Of a stretch of DNA of 64,000 bases, positions 21,775 to 34,100 are shown piece by piece. Made by a program: the position numbers and the translations under genes. The notes beneath the pieces were generated by a model that was not told the DNA's origin, searched no databases, and saw nothing but the letters and a program-made list of their open reading frames with translations. Location of the stretch: the NCBI RefSeq assembly GCF_018294505.1, contig NC_057797.1, positions 123,757,116 to 123,821,115 of the forward strand. The letters are read 5' to 3'. Within the stretch, counting starts at the first letter, position 1. The number at the start of each line of letters is the position of its first letter. The stretch comes from Triticum aestivum (lineage: Eukaryota; Streptophyta; Magnoliopsida; Poales; Poaceae).

Positions 21775-24610
21775 AGTATGGTGGAGGCCCAGATGACTCT
21801 CTTCGTCACAGCTCCGTTCAATTAATTGAAGAAGATATTGTTTCAATGTCAACCCTTCTGGTGAACGGAAAATACGAAGACTGCAGTAAAGTCGGGTTAA
21901 ACCCCTTCTGCAAGCTTACCCGGTGCCAGAGGTAAAGAAACTCCGATCTTTCTCCTTTGTATTTTTCCCAGCCGTATTGTTTTTTAATACTTGCCTGACC
22001 TTTCATCTTGTTTTTACCTGTTTACAGGCCCAATCTGATTTCTGGAAAGTCAAATATGACCATGAAGCTGCCAAGAAAGCGAGAGTCGCTGCCATAAACG
22101 CCAAGAAAACGACTCGGAGGTCTAAAAAGAAGAAGAAGAGCACCGCTGAAGACTTGATGAAGCTTGACGATACTTCTGAGTCGGAGGTAGCCCTTGACTC
22201 CCTTGGCCAACTTTTTAATAATCTTATTAACACTGATCATTACCAGGACGACACTGGGGCCAGTCAGACCGTGGAAGAAGCGGTAACTATTTCCTCCGAC
22301 TCAGCCCATTTGCCAAGACAGAAACTTCGAGTCGTAACCTGGAAAGTAAGGTCTTCACACCCTTTGGCTTATCTGGACCCTCACTTTCTTTTGAAAAAGC
22401 AGCAACATGAGAGCCGCCGTCAAGCCCGGAACGAAGACGAACCGCCTGTTGTTCTTCAACAAACTCCTCAAAAGAGCCAGAATGAGGTTTACTTCTTTGT
22501 CTTTGACTCTGTTCAATGGATCCTTTCCCTTTCATTACTTAACTTTATTTTATCTTTTCAGGAGGTGTCTCGCTCTTCTGGCGACTCGTCTCAGACCCAA
22601 TTTCTGGCCTTCAAGACTGCCCCTAGGTAAGAAAAATCCTCTTTCCTCCGTGTTTTTCAAACTGTATCTTTATACCGACAGTCCTATAATATTTCTCTTA
22701 GTGGTCAAGCTAAGTCCAAGAAGCCAAAAGCAACCAAGCCGGTGGAAGATCCGCCAGTCCTTGCACCTGAACCGGCAAGGCCACCTTCTCCTCCATCAAT
22801 TGAAACTCCAGAAGACCCGCCTGTCAATGCAGAAGCAAATCCTCCCAAGCCGTCGGTTGACGATACCACCGTTAACCCTTCCGCAACTGGACCATCAAGC
22901 TCAGCCAACCCGCCATCACCGTCTGTGCAAGACATTTTGATCACCGGGAGCCACTTTGCTGAACCGGGGAATCCCACCGTGTTGTCTCGTCACACGGTGA
23001 AACGAGAGGCGTTGGAGAAACAGAAAGTGTGTTTTGATGTTTCACATTATGACCATCTGAATGCCAATGACATTTTATCCGGTTATCTCAGCCATGTGCA
23101 CTCCAGCCACGACTCAGAGATCAAAATGGTCAAGCAGTTGCAGCTGAAATACGAGGTATGTTCTTCTGGCTTACTTATATTCCGCCAGTCCCCAAGTCTT
23201 CAGATTATGAAGGAACCGGAATGATCTGTAGACTTTATGATATAGGCTAAGACTTTTACCTTTGAAACTTTTATTGAGTTTAATAAAATAGAACAAAGCT
23301 TCACTTGTAGTCCCCAAGGGCCGGTTCATTTGATCATAAATGAGCCGGTACTTTAAAGTTTCATAATTGTCTTGTACCATATCCAAAGAACATTGTAATC
23401 CGGCTTAACCTTGAGAAACTTGCTGAATAGCATACATTAGCCCTCAAGTGCCAAGTGTTGTTACTTTGTAAAGTACTTGGGACTTAAAGTATGTTTTTAG
23501 AGTCATAAGAAATTGTTTTGGCATACATTAGCCCCCAAGTGTCAACTGGTTTTGTAGTGTAAAGTACTTGAGACTTGAATCTTGACCTTTCAACCTTAAT
23601 TGAAATCTTGACTCATCTGGGTATGTTTTGCAGAATGCCTTATCTGAACTGAGCTCGCAATTGACTGATGCGAAGACCCGGCTGGCGGATCAGGAGGCAG
23701 AAATCAAGTCTGCTGACTCCAAACTGCAAGTAAGTCTCTCTAAGACGGAAAAATTAAAAACCAGCTTTACTGCCAAGAAGAAAACCTGGGCTGAAGAAAA
23801 AACGCTTCTAACACAACGTGCCGAGAAGGCTGAAGCCGCCCTTGAGGAGGTTACAACGGAGCTGACCAGTTTAAAGAACCGGGTGTCACAGATGGTGTTC
23901 GCCATCTTTGGTAAGCCATTTGTACTGACCTTTTTACCTTCTTTTGACCCGGACTGCAAGCCACTAGCTGACCCTTCATGTTCAAAATATATGCAGGCCC
24001 TCGAAGCAAGAATCTGAGTCAAGACCACGTGACTAAGCTGAAGGCGATCTATACCTTAGTAGAGCAGTTGTACATTGGCGCACAACGAGCACTCGCTGCT
24101 ATCTCTCCTGCCAATCAAGGACCCAACCGGCTCAGCGATGTTTTAAAGAAGCTGTCAATCTTGCCTGCCAGGTTCCAAGAAGTGAAGTGCTCCTGTGCCA
24201 GAGCCAGAGCTTTGACTGCCCTGAGCCGCTCCAAGGCTTGGGTGCTAGACCTAGACCCGGCGGACGTAGCCAGAGGGTATCCTACCGTGAAGGAAGATGG
24301 ATCTCCCTTTGAACAAGAAGACTTCATGGCTTGCGTGCATGGAGTTCAACCTCAGGCGACTATTCTTGGAGATGAAACCAATATCGACAAGTATCAGCCG
24401 GGTTTTGATGTGGAAAATAAGAAGATGGCAACTCCCTCGTACAAGGTGACAGATTTAATCCTCCCTGTTCGTGAACATACATTTGCTCCAGAAGTTGATC
24501 CGACCGGCCTGATTGACGAAGAAGCAGAATTTGTCGCCGTGAACGTTTTTGATTGGTCAAAACCCAGCTTCCAATCAGCAGGGGGCGGTGAACCGGCGAG
24601 GGAGGAGTGA
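21775..24610 (+). pseudogene. Antisense gene of element A, remaining exons
   Basis: Exon 1 resumes after B and reaches the donor at 21931/21932. By-eye exons with GT...AG borders: 22028-22486 (Lys-rich, KKTTRRSKKKKKS), 22562-22626, 22702-23155 (Pro/Ala-rich then conserved), 23634-23910 (strong heptad coiled coil, ELSSQLTDAKTRL...), and 23997-24610 (AIYTLVEQLYIGAQRAL, SKAWVLDLDPADVARGYP), ending in TGA. Together with 7727-8467 this gives a protein with an N-terminal PF04195-like domain, a variable basic/acidic middle, a coiled coil and a conserved C-terminal helical domain. It may be a structural or nucleic-acid-binding protein, but that is a guess. Exon 1 stops and the B insertion kill this copy. 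Confidence 0.75.
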
Positions 24611-25779
24611 TAACCATCTTCATCGGCTTATGAAATCATTGTAATAGATTAACTATGAAAATACTGCATGCTTTGCCTATGCCATCGCGCATAAAACTCT
24701 GTGTGTGATTCTGTGTTTCCTGATGTCAATATATGCATCATATTTATGGTTGTCCCTGCAATATTTCAGCTCTGTTCCTGTGGATACAAGAGAGAAAAAA
24801 CTGGCTTGGCGGCTTAATACCGAACGGGTTAGAACACCCGGCTTATAGCCAATATTTTTACCATAGTAGAAAACAGAAACAGACATAAAAAGAGAACAAA
24901 GCTGAAACAACCCTTTGATTAATACAGGAGGCAATTGCTCATAAACAATAGCCATACTTGTACCTTTGATCTCCAAACCACCGGTTTAAATAACCCGGGT
25001 GATGAAGTTGATAATCCAATCTTTTTGAGAAGGTAATGCTTCTGAATACTTAATGATCATCATACCTTGGTGGCTTGTTGTTAAATAGTCCAGCCGGCAA
25101 AAAAGACCATGATGATTATTTGTGAAATTGAGACAACAAAAAACTAGAAGGCAAATAACAGGTGGTAAATAAAATTTACCTTGTAATTAAAGGTTGGGGG
25201 TTTCTGATTTGAATACGATCAGTAACCCGGGCCAAAGGGGTTGAGCTAAGGTTCGAATACGACCATATAGCCCCAGTGGCTTTGGCGTTGCGCCGATCAA
25301 GAGGGTACCGATAGCTATGTTCTCTTTGGTTCGAATACGACCTATGTTTGAACAGGAAGCCCCCAAATGACCTTGAGAGGTTTTTAACGACCCTGATTCG
25401 AGTACGATCCAAGTCGGACCCAAAAGGGGTTAAGCTGTGATTCGGATACGATCAAGAAGCCCCCTAGTGAGTTTGGCTTTGAGCCGATCAAAAGGGTTAC
25501 GACAACTATGTTCTCTTTGGTTCGAATACGACCTATGTTTGAATAGGAAGCCCCCAAGTGACCATGATAGTTGCAGCTAGATTCGAATACGATCATAAGC
25601 CGAACCAAAAAGGTTAGACTTGATGCAAATATGATCAGCTCCTTAATAGTCATTTGAAAATAAGAAAAAAAAACAATAAAGATGTGTAATCTTTAAAAGA
25701 AAAGAGACCGATGGTCCTGCTTTATTACTTATCATAGTATATACAACGTTAATGTATGTACATGACGAGAGCCGGTGGC
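24611..25779 (-). repeat. Spacer of element A with ~190-bp tandem repeats
   Basis: This lies between the convergent antisense gene and pol. From about 25190 to 25620 a diverged unit of roughly 190 bp recurs: TTCTCTTTGGTTCGAATACG is seen at about 25320 and 25511, with GAATACGATC and AAGCCCCCAAGTGACC motifs between. No coding sequence is supported. Confidence 0.75.
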
Positions 25780-26670
25780 TCAGGTGTAGTATGGCCGAAG
25801 TTGAGCAATGTTCCACGGCCGGCGGGTCTCCTCTTCTGACTTACATGAGTCTTTGTTCTCTCGAACGTCAATGAGGTAATATGACCCGTTGTTTAAGTTC
25901 TTGCTGACCACAAAAGGTCCTTCCCAAGGCGGGCATAACTTGTGTGCATCTAACAAATCCTGGATGAGCTGGAGCACCAGGTCGCCTTCTTGAAAAGTCC
26001 TGGACTTAACCCGACGGCTGTGATAACGGCGCAGGTCCTGTTGATAAATTGCTGATCGAGCCGCTGCTAAGTCTCTTTCCTCATCTAACAAGTCAAGTGC
26101 ATCCTGTCTAGCTTGTTCATTATTAGCTTCAACATAAGCCGCCACACGGGGCAAATCATGATAGAATTTTCAAGTGATCGGAATCATCCGTAGCTCTTGA
26201 GCCGGCACATGTGCTCGTCGTGCGAATTTTTGACATCCGTCACATCTACTAACCAGATCCTCTGCATCAGCATGAGCCGTCAACCAGTAAAAACCGTGAC
26301 GAAAAGCCTTGGCCACCAAAGACTTTGACCCGGCGTGATGGCCACAATCGCCTTCATGGATCTCACGAAGTATTTCTTGGCCTTCTTCAGGGGAAACACA
26401 CCGCTGAAATGCTCCAGAGACGCTGTGATGGTATAGTTCTCCATCAGAAATCGTCATTGACTTAGACCGCCGGGTTATCTGTCGAGCCAGGGTCTCATCC
26501 GCTGGCAGCTCGCCCCGGGTCATATAAGCCAAGAACGACACTGTCGAATTTGGGATGACGTGAAGAGCCGCCACCAACTGTGCCTCCGGGTCAGGAACAA
26601 CTAGATCTTCTTCTGTGGGTAACTTAACAGATGGGTTATGCAAAAAATCCAAAAAGGTGTTAGGTGGCAC
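25780..26670 (-). pseudogene. Integrase of element A, core deleted
   Basis: 26670 to about 26169 encodes the region before integrase and the HHCC zinc domain (GDCGHHAGSKSLVAKAF...RCDGCQ). Immediately afterwards the frame stops, and the homology resumes (26154-25780) at the C-terminal part with PRVAAYVEANNEQ and WEGPFVV. About 500 bp present in B (roughly 14580-15075), including all three catalytic acidic residues, is gone. The junction is near 26168. The C-terminal piece ends at a normal stop at 25780-25782. Without a catalytic core this copy cannot encode an active integrase. Confidence 0.9.
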
Positions 26671-27240
26671 TGGCTTTCGCTAAGATCCCAACCGGCTTAG
26701 AACATCAGCTGCTTCGTTCTTCCTATGGTCAATGTGCTCCACCTGATAACCTTTAAAATGCCCTACAACAGCATCAACTTCACAGCGATAAGCCGCCATG
26801 AGAGGGTCTTTGGAATCCCACTTTCCTGACACCTGTTGAGCCACTAAATCTGAGTCGCCAAGACACCGGACCCGGCTCAGGCTCATCTCTTTGGCCACTC
26901 GAAGACCATGGAGCAAGGCTTCATATTCTGCTGCATTGTTAGTGCAAGAAAACATCAGCCGCAACACATAACAAAATTTGTCACCTCGAGGGGAGGTTAA
27001 AACAACTCCAGCCCCGAGCCTTCCAACTGTCCGGACCCATCAAATTGGATAGTCCAATATGTGTTGTCTGGTTTCTCCTCCGGCATTTGCATCTCTGTCC
27101 AGTCATTAATAAAGTCAACCAGCACGTACGTGGCACATACTTCAACCCATGAGATCCAAGTTCAATGGCCCACTTGGCGACTCGTCCAGTGGCCTCTCTA
27201 TTTTGGATGATGTCCCCCAAAGGCGCAGAGCTAACCAAAG
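26671..27240 (-). pseudogene. RNase H and connection region of element A
   Basis: 26967-26680 encodes RNase H (AAEYEALLHG, GDSDLVAQQ, AADVLSRLGS) and stops at a TAG where B has Gln. Upstream, 27238-26981 starts in the right frame (SSAPLGDIIQNREATGR) but shifts after KYVPRT because about 17 bases present in B are missing. This is a decayed segment of the same polyprotein. Confidence 0.85.
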
Positions 27241-28447
27241 TGATTGGGTGACCCTGAAAGTAATGCTTGAGCTTCCGGCTTTTGCCAATGTGGATATCTT
27301 TGTTTAGATTCGATCAGTACCTCACTGACATAATAAACCGGCCGTTGAACCGGATGTTCCTTGCCAACCTCTTTGCGCTCCACCACAATTGCCACACTAA
27401 CAACCCGTGAGTTAGCGGCTACGTATAACAATAACGGCTCTTTCTCAATTGGAGCAGCAAGAATCGGTGGCTCAGCAAGCTGTTTCTTCAGATCCTCAAA
27501 AGCAGAGTTCGCAGCATCACTCCAAACAAAATCATCTGTTTTCTTCATCATCTGATACAAAGGCATGGCCTTCTCCCCTAACCGGCTTATGAACCGGCTT
27601 AAAGCAGCCACACGACCCGCCAACCGTTGAACGTCATTGATGCATGTTGGTTTGGCCAGAGATGTGATTGCCTTAATCTTCTCTGGGTTAGCTTCAATAC
27701 CTCGGTTGGACCCCAAAAAACCCAAGAGCTTGCTGGCTGGGACTCCAAAAACACACTTAGCCGGGTTAAGCATCATTTTGTAGACCCGGAGGTTATCGAA
27801 GGTCTCTTTCAGATCTGTGACCAAGGTTTCCTCTTTCCTGGACTTTACCACTATATCATCCACATAAGCATGAACATTACGCCCAATCTGATTGTGAAGA
27901 CAATTCTGCACACACCGTTGATAAGTCGCCTGGGCACTCTTAAGCCCAAAAGGCATAGACACATAGCAGAAAGCTCCAAACGGAGTGATAAAAGTTGTCT
28001 TCTCCTGATCTTTGACTGCCATCTTGATCTGATGATAACCTAAATAAGCATCCAAAAAACTCAAACGTGCGCAACCCGCCGTAGCATCGATGATCTAATC
28101 AATACGGGGGAGAGAAAAGGGTCAGCCGGACAAGCCTTGTTTACATCAGTGTAATCCACACACATATGCCAGGTGCCATTCTTTTTTAGTACAAGCACCG
28201 GGTTGGCTAACCACTTTGGGTGAAAGACTTCCACAATGAACCCGGCCGCCAAGAGCCGGGCCACCTCTTCTCCAATGGCCTTGCGCCTTTCCTCGTTGAA
28301 CCGTCGGAGAAACTGTCTAACCGGTTTAAACTTTGGATCAATATTGAGAGTGTGCTCAGCGAGTTCCCTCGGGACACCCGACATGTCGGAAGGTTTCCAT
28401 GTAAAGATATCCCGGTTCTCACGGATGAACTCGATGAGCACGCTTTC
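27241..28447 (-). pseudogene. Reverse transcriptase of element A
   Basis: 28441 downward encodes the N-terminal RT (GVPRELAEHTLNIDPKFKP, LKKNGTWHMCVDYTD) up to a frameshift at about 28080-28120. 28064-27231 continues with FLDAYLGYHQI, the intact YVDDIVVKS active site, and the thumb/connection. A further frameshift at about 27275 reflects roughly 28 missing bases relative to B. The enzyme would copy element RNA into DNA; this copy is non-functional. Confidence 0.9.
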
Positions 28448-28450
28448 CTA
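28448..28450 (-). other. In-frame UAG between protease and RT in A
   Basis: The minus-strand context is AAATAGGAAAGC, the same as in B. The frame is identical on both sides (28978 and 28441 starts). Confidence 0.7.
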
Positions 28451-29112
28451 TTTTGGATCTAAGTTTGCACTGATGATGAACTGCTTGGATGAGTCGCCAG
28501 GCACAAAGTCAACCATCTTGGTGTCATCAGCTGATTTGAACTTCAACACCGGCTCATGCTTCGTTGTTGGTTTCTTTAAAGACGTCATGTCTGCCGGGTC
28601 AACATGATCCTTATAAAACTTTAACTCCTCGGTTGCATAAACAGACTCAGCATATGCAACATCGCCTTCTTCACACTCCAGGGCTATTTTCCGGCTTCCA
28701 TGTACTATAATGGTGCCCTTATAACCCAACATCTTGAGCTGCAAATACACATAACACGGCCGAGCCATGAACTTGGCATAAGCCGGCCGTCCAAACAGAG
28801 CATGATATGGGCTTTTGATCTTAACCACCTCAAAGGTTAATTTTTCTGCTCTGGAGTCATACTCATCTCCAAAGGCTACTTCCAGTTCAATCTTACTAAC
28901 TGGGTATGTCGACTTGCCAGGTACCACACCATGAAAAACAGAGTTGGATTGCTTAAGACTTTTATCAGTCAACCCCATCCGACGAAACGTTTAATAGTAG
29001 ATGATGTTGATGCTGCTGCCTCCATCCATGAGCACCTTAGTGAATTTATATCCACCAACCTGAGGCTCTACTACCAAGGCCAAGTGACCCGGATTATCGA
29101 CCCAGGGTGGAT
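28451..29112 (-). pseudogene. Protease region of element A, cut by C
   Basis: 28978-28451 encodes the C-terminal protease/linker (GLTDKSLKQSNSVFHGVVPGK, GRPAYAKFMARPCYVYL). Upstream to 29112 the catalytic VLMDGGSS loop is readable on the minus strand, followed by an in-frame TAA at about 28992 that breaks the frame. Homology to B starts at the base matching B 11597, immediately next to element C. Confidence 0.85.
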
Positions 29113-29990
29113 TGAAAGTGCGTTATATCGACTAGAGGGGGTGAATAGGCGATTTTTATGAAATTCTTCACTGAGGAATTTGCCGGTGAGGAAATTCCTT
29201 AGCGAAGAACTACTAGCAGCGGAATGAGTACTCAAAAGTAAATATAACAGAATACAAGCATGGTCATCATGATGAAATGAAGACAGGCATAGAGTACAGG
29301 TAGCGTAAGCACAGGATGAAGACAAATAGACTAAAGAAATTGAACTGAGGAAATTGAGAAAGTCTTCAGTCAAAGTCTTCAAACACAGATATGAACAAGC
29401 ACACAACACAGTTATGAGGAAATGAAAGAGTTGAGGAAATAGAACCAGTAAGCTTGGTGAATACAAGGATTTGGTAGACCAGTTCCAACTATTGTCTCAG
29501 TTGTACGTCTGGTTGGAGCGACTGAGTATTTAAACTCGAGGACACACAGTCCCGGACACCCAGTCCTGAACACGCAGCTCAGGACACACAGTCCTCACCG
29601 TATTCTCCTTGAACTAAGGTCAAACAGACCTCATCCAATCACTCATGGTAAGTCTTCAGGTGACTTCCGAACCTTCACAAACTTGGTCACTCGGCGATCC
29701 ACAATTCCTCTTGGATGCTCTACACCATGACGCCTAACCGTCTGGAAGAAGCACAGTCCTTCAAAGGTAATAAGCTAGTGGTTCTCAATCACTTCCTCTT
29801 GGATGCTCTAGACCACGCAGGATCAATCTCTTAAGTGATTCTCAATCACTTGGGGTTTGTAGGTGTTTGGGTTTTGGGTTTTTCCTCACTTGATGATTTT
29901 CGCTCAAAGTCCTCACAGGATGGGTTGCTCTCAAATGACAAGTGTCAGTTTCTCTCGGAGCATCCAACCAGCTAGTGGTTGTAGGGGGCG

Positions 29991-30000
29991 GCTATTTATA
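29991..30000 (-). promoter_or_regulatory. Distal TATA box in 3' LTR of C
   Basis: The minus strand reads TATAAATAGC, about 880 bp before the LTR end. Its counterpart in the 5' LTR is 43087-43096. The position suits the start of the genomic RNA. Confidence 0.65.
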
Positions 30001-31190
30001 GCCTAGGGAGCAGCCCGACATGATAAGACATAAATGCCCTTCAATGATATGACCGTTAGGTGGATAGATATTTTGGGACAGCTGGCGCATAGCACATCAA
30101 CGGTCGGAATTTTGAGTAGCAAAATCCTTAGGGTTATCATGTTCCTCATTGTGTAGACAATCCGCACTGGCGAATTTCTAACTCCTCAGTCAGAACAAAT
30201 TCCTCAGAGACCAGAAGAACTTCGTCTCTGTCACTAAAGAATATGACTGGACTGTATGAGATTTCCAATGGCTTCACCCGAAGGGATTGATAGGTGTAGG
30301 ATTTTGAGTTGAGCATCACATGGAAATTTTTCCTTAGTATTTCCTCGACCCCCCTTAACAGTACGGTGTTCCTACGACTCAAGAAAGAGAAAATGAAACA
30401 ACAAAAACAAAAGTCGTCACGCTTCATGTTCCTTGAATGAATGCCAAGTCTTCAAGATCACACCAATTTCTTCACTTTCAAAGTCTTCAGAAAGTCTTCA
30501 GAGATTCAAAGTCTTCAGTCGAAGAAACTTCATTTTTAGGGGTCGACTTTCTCCGTAAATATCAAACTCCTCATAGACTTATAGACTTGTGTACACTCAC
30601 AAACTCATTTGTCCCTTAACCTATAAGTCTTCAATACACCAAAATCACTAAGGGGCACTAGATGCACTTACAATCTCCCCCCTTTTGGTGATTGATGACA
30701 ATATAGGTTAAGTTTTCAACGGGGATAAACGTATGAAGTGTAAATACTAATATTGAGGAATTTGATTGCAAGATATAGAAGAACTCCCCCTAAAGATGTG
30801 CATAGTGAGGAATTTGCTTTTGAAGCAATGCACACTTGAAGAGTTGAATCATGGAGATCTCCCCCTATATCTTGTAATTCATACACGCATTTGACATATA
30901 ACAGTGAATAATTTGAAATGCATAATGAAATATGGTGACTGATGTAATTCAGCATGCGTGCAATAATATTAACGAGGAATAAGCATGCAGAAAAACGTCT
31001 CAAGAGTATCAGAGCACCATCGGGTTTAAGTTTACAACTCGATCCAATAAAGTCTCAGAAGAACGAGAGTTGTAACTTGAAAAAAATGCCCATATAGAAA
31101 GACCTGCTTGAAGACTAACTCAAAATTCTCCCCCTTTGTCATCAAATGACCAAAAGGATCGAATATGAGGACTAACACCCCTGAAGAATA

Positions 31191-34100
31191 TCAAGTTGAT
31201 GAAGGAGCATCAGCGTTGTTGCGGACGTTTGTCGTAGTAGGGCCTGCCGCAGTGTCGTCCAAGTCTTCATTTTCATCAGTGTCGCGCGATGAAGAATATG
31301 AGCTGGCCACCAAGGAAGGAACCTTGACCTTCTTGAATTTCTTTGGTGGAGGTGCAGACCAGTCAAACTCTTCCTTGAGACCCATTTTCTTCAGATCGTC
31401 TTCACCATACAGATGTGACAGAATGGCCCAGGTGCGAGCGAAGACTTCATGGAGGTAGTAATGGTTTTTCTTCACTGCATTGTGTGTAGCAGTCATGTTG
31501 TGAAGAAATGAACCAAACTGATGCTTAACCCATTTATGATTTCGATCCACCTTTTGGTGAAGACTAAGCAGAAGCTCACGATCAGTCATCACACGAGGAG
31601 CAGTGGCTTGAGGAGTAGACTTGGGTGCATTGGCAGAATCATGTGTGGCAGAGTCATCATTGGTGGAATAAGAGGCAGCTTTGCAAAACTGTCCATTCAA
31701 TGGACGAATGCCTTCATCTATAACAGCTGGTGCCTTGCCCTTTTTATCAACTAAGGAATAGGTCTGCTTGAGGACTTCAATGGGGGGCAACTAGCTGAGG
31801 TGATTCTGAAAATCAGCTTTGTAGTTGAGTGAAGATCTTGTCCCGAGGAATCTCATAATCCAAGGTGCATAAGGCTTCAGCTCAAACGGAGACAGTGCAA
31901 CATTTGCCAGAGTCCTCATGAAGAAATCGTGATAATCGACAGGAATGCCATGAACGATGTTGAATACCAGATTTTTCATGATGCCAACAATTTCCTCATC
32001 AGATGAGTCGTGGCCTTTGATAGGACTCATTGTCCTCGTAAGAATACGATAGACAGTTCTGGGCACATAAAGCAATTCCTTCACGAGGAATTTGGTTCTT
32101 GGTGCCTGACTTGGCTTCAAAGGTTTCATCAGCACATGCATGTAGTGATTTGTAAGCTCAGGTTCACTGTAGATGCAATGAGCTTCTTCAAGGGGGGGGA
32201 CTGAGTGGTAAGGCATGAAGCAATTCAGAGGCTGGTGCAGTGTAGTGAGTGTTTTCAGACATCCAGTCCAGCACCCATGAATTCACATCTTCAGAATCTC
32301 CTGTGATGTGCAACGTTGCATAGAATTGAAGAATCGGTTCTTCATTCCAATCACAGATGTCAGAGAAAAAGTTTAACAGTCCAGCGTCATGAAGAACACT
32401 GAGGACTGGTGCGAAGCACGACAGAGATTCCATATCCACGTGAGGAATGTGCTCATGGTAGAAGATTTTCTCTTTGTTGAACAACACCGAGGAATAGAAA
32501 TTGGCTTGACTAGCAGTCTAGAAACGCCTCTTCCTAATGCGAGCAGAGTTATATGGGTTGTAGTCTTCAAAGAATACGTGCTCGCCAAAGAAATCATCAG
32601 CCTTGAACTTTTGCTTGCGTGAGAATGGATCCTTTGGCTTTGGCAGAGTTGTGTCAGTGAGTTGCATCACGACCTCAGAAATCGCAATCTCAGGTTCTTC
32701 AGGCTGAGGAATTTCTGGTTCCCCTTAAGTGGCAGTCTGCGTCTTCAGATGTTCAACAGCAGTAGTTTTTCAGCACTAGTGGCTGGAATTTCCTCATGTA
32801 CAGATGAAGTGGGGTGAGTTTCTTCAGAGCCCATTTGAACAGTTTGTGCAGGTGACTGAGGTATTTGCTGCAACAGTGTGAACATTGGAGAGTTTGGATG
32901 CTGACTTTCCCAGAATTCATCACTTATTACGGGTGTGGAGCAGCCAACGTCCACATCTTCATCTTCCATTTCTTCACTGCCAGCCTCTTCAGCTATGAAC
33001 TGAGGCATGGGCGAGGAGATGATAGGTGTTGAAGGGATCGTATCCACTTCAATTTCTTCATCAATCTGCTCTGACAAAGCAACAGAATGATTTTCTTCAT
33101 CAGATCCGCTAGGGATCTCATATTCTTCACCAAAAGGAACAAGGTCCTTTGATGGCATGGTTGAGATCGGAATAGCATCAATGGGATTAGCAAATGAACT
33201 TCTCAAAGGCTTCATCTTCTTTGGAGCTGAAGTAGCTGATGCTTTCCTTTTCTTCACTGCTGCATGCTCTCAGCCTTGGTCTTCTTCACATCTGGTGCAG
33301 ATGGCAGGATCGGAGTTGGTGTTGGCGCAGGAGGAGCAGAGGAATTTGGTTGGTTTTCTTCAGGCACAACTGATGCAGTTGCCCTGATTTCTTCAGTTTC
33401 TTCAGGCGCACCACTAGTGGATGCCCTGGCAATTTCTTCAGCGGCTGGAATGCAGTCATCAGCCCTGGAACTCATGTTTTCTTCAGCAGCCTGATTGTCA
33501 TCAGCGGTGCTGGCATTTTCTTCAGTTGGCTGAGCAGATGCTTCAGCCTGAGGAATTTCCTGTTGCGTTGGGGCTGCAACATTGGAGGTGAACTGTTCTA
33601 TTATCTTTACAAATCTGACTTTGGCTCCCAGCCAGTCAGCATAATAGCGATCAAATTCATCACTCTGTTTCTTGATTTCTGATTGGAGAGCAACAAGTTC
33701 TTCAGGTGAAAGTTTCAGAACGTTTTGCTTCAGAAAGCGCTCTTTCTTGTACTGCGCTTTCTTCTCCCTCCTCCCCTATTCAAATTTCCATTTCTCTTCT
33801 TGTATGAAGTGAGTCAGCATGTGACTTTGGCCAGGAGTCAGCTTGAAGTCAGGCATGGGAGTGTTGGGGTCCTTGTGCCAAACGTCAATGTATTCGAGGA
33901 TCAACTTGGGATCCAAAAGAAGTGGCACATTTGTTCCCTTGGCTCTAGCGGCCCTGACTTGCCAATCTCTGATGATTTCTGCAAGTTCATCATCATCAGC
34001 TTCGTCTTCTTCATATGGCACTTGGAAAGTGACTTGCCTCTTCCGAGGACTTGGGCGAGGACCTCGTCCAGCAGTGGCCATTGCCTTCAGGAGAGAGGGT

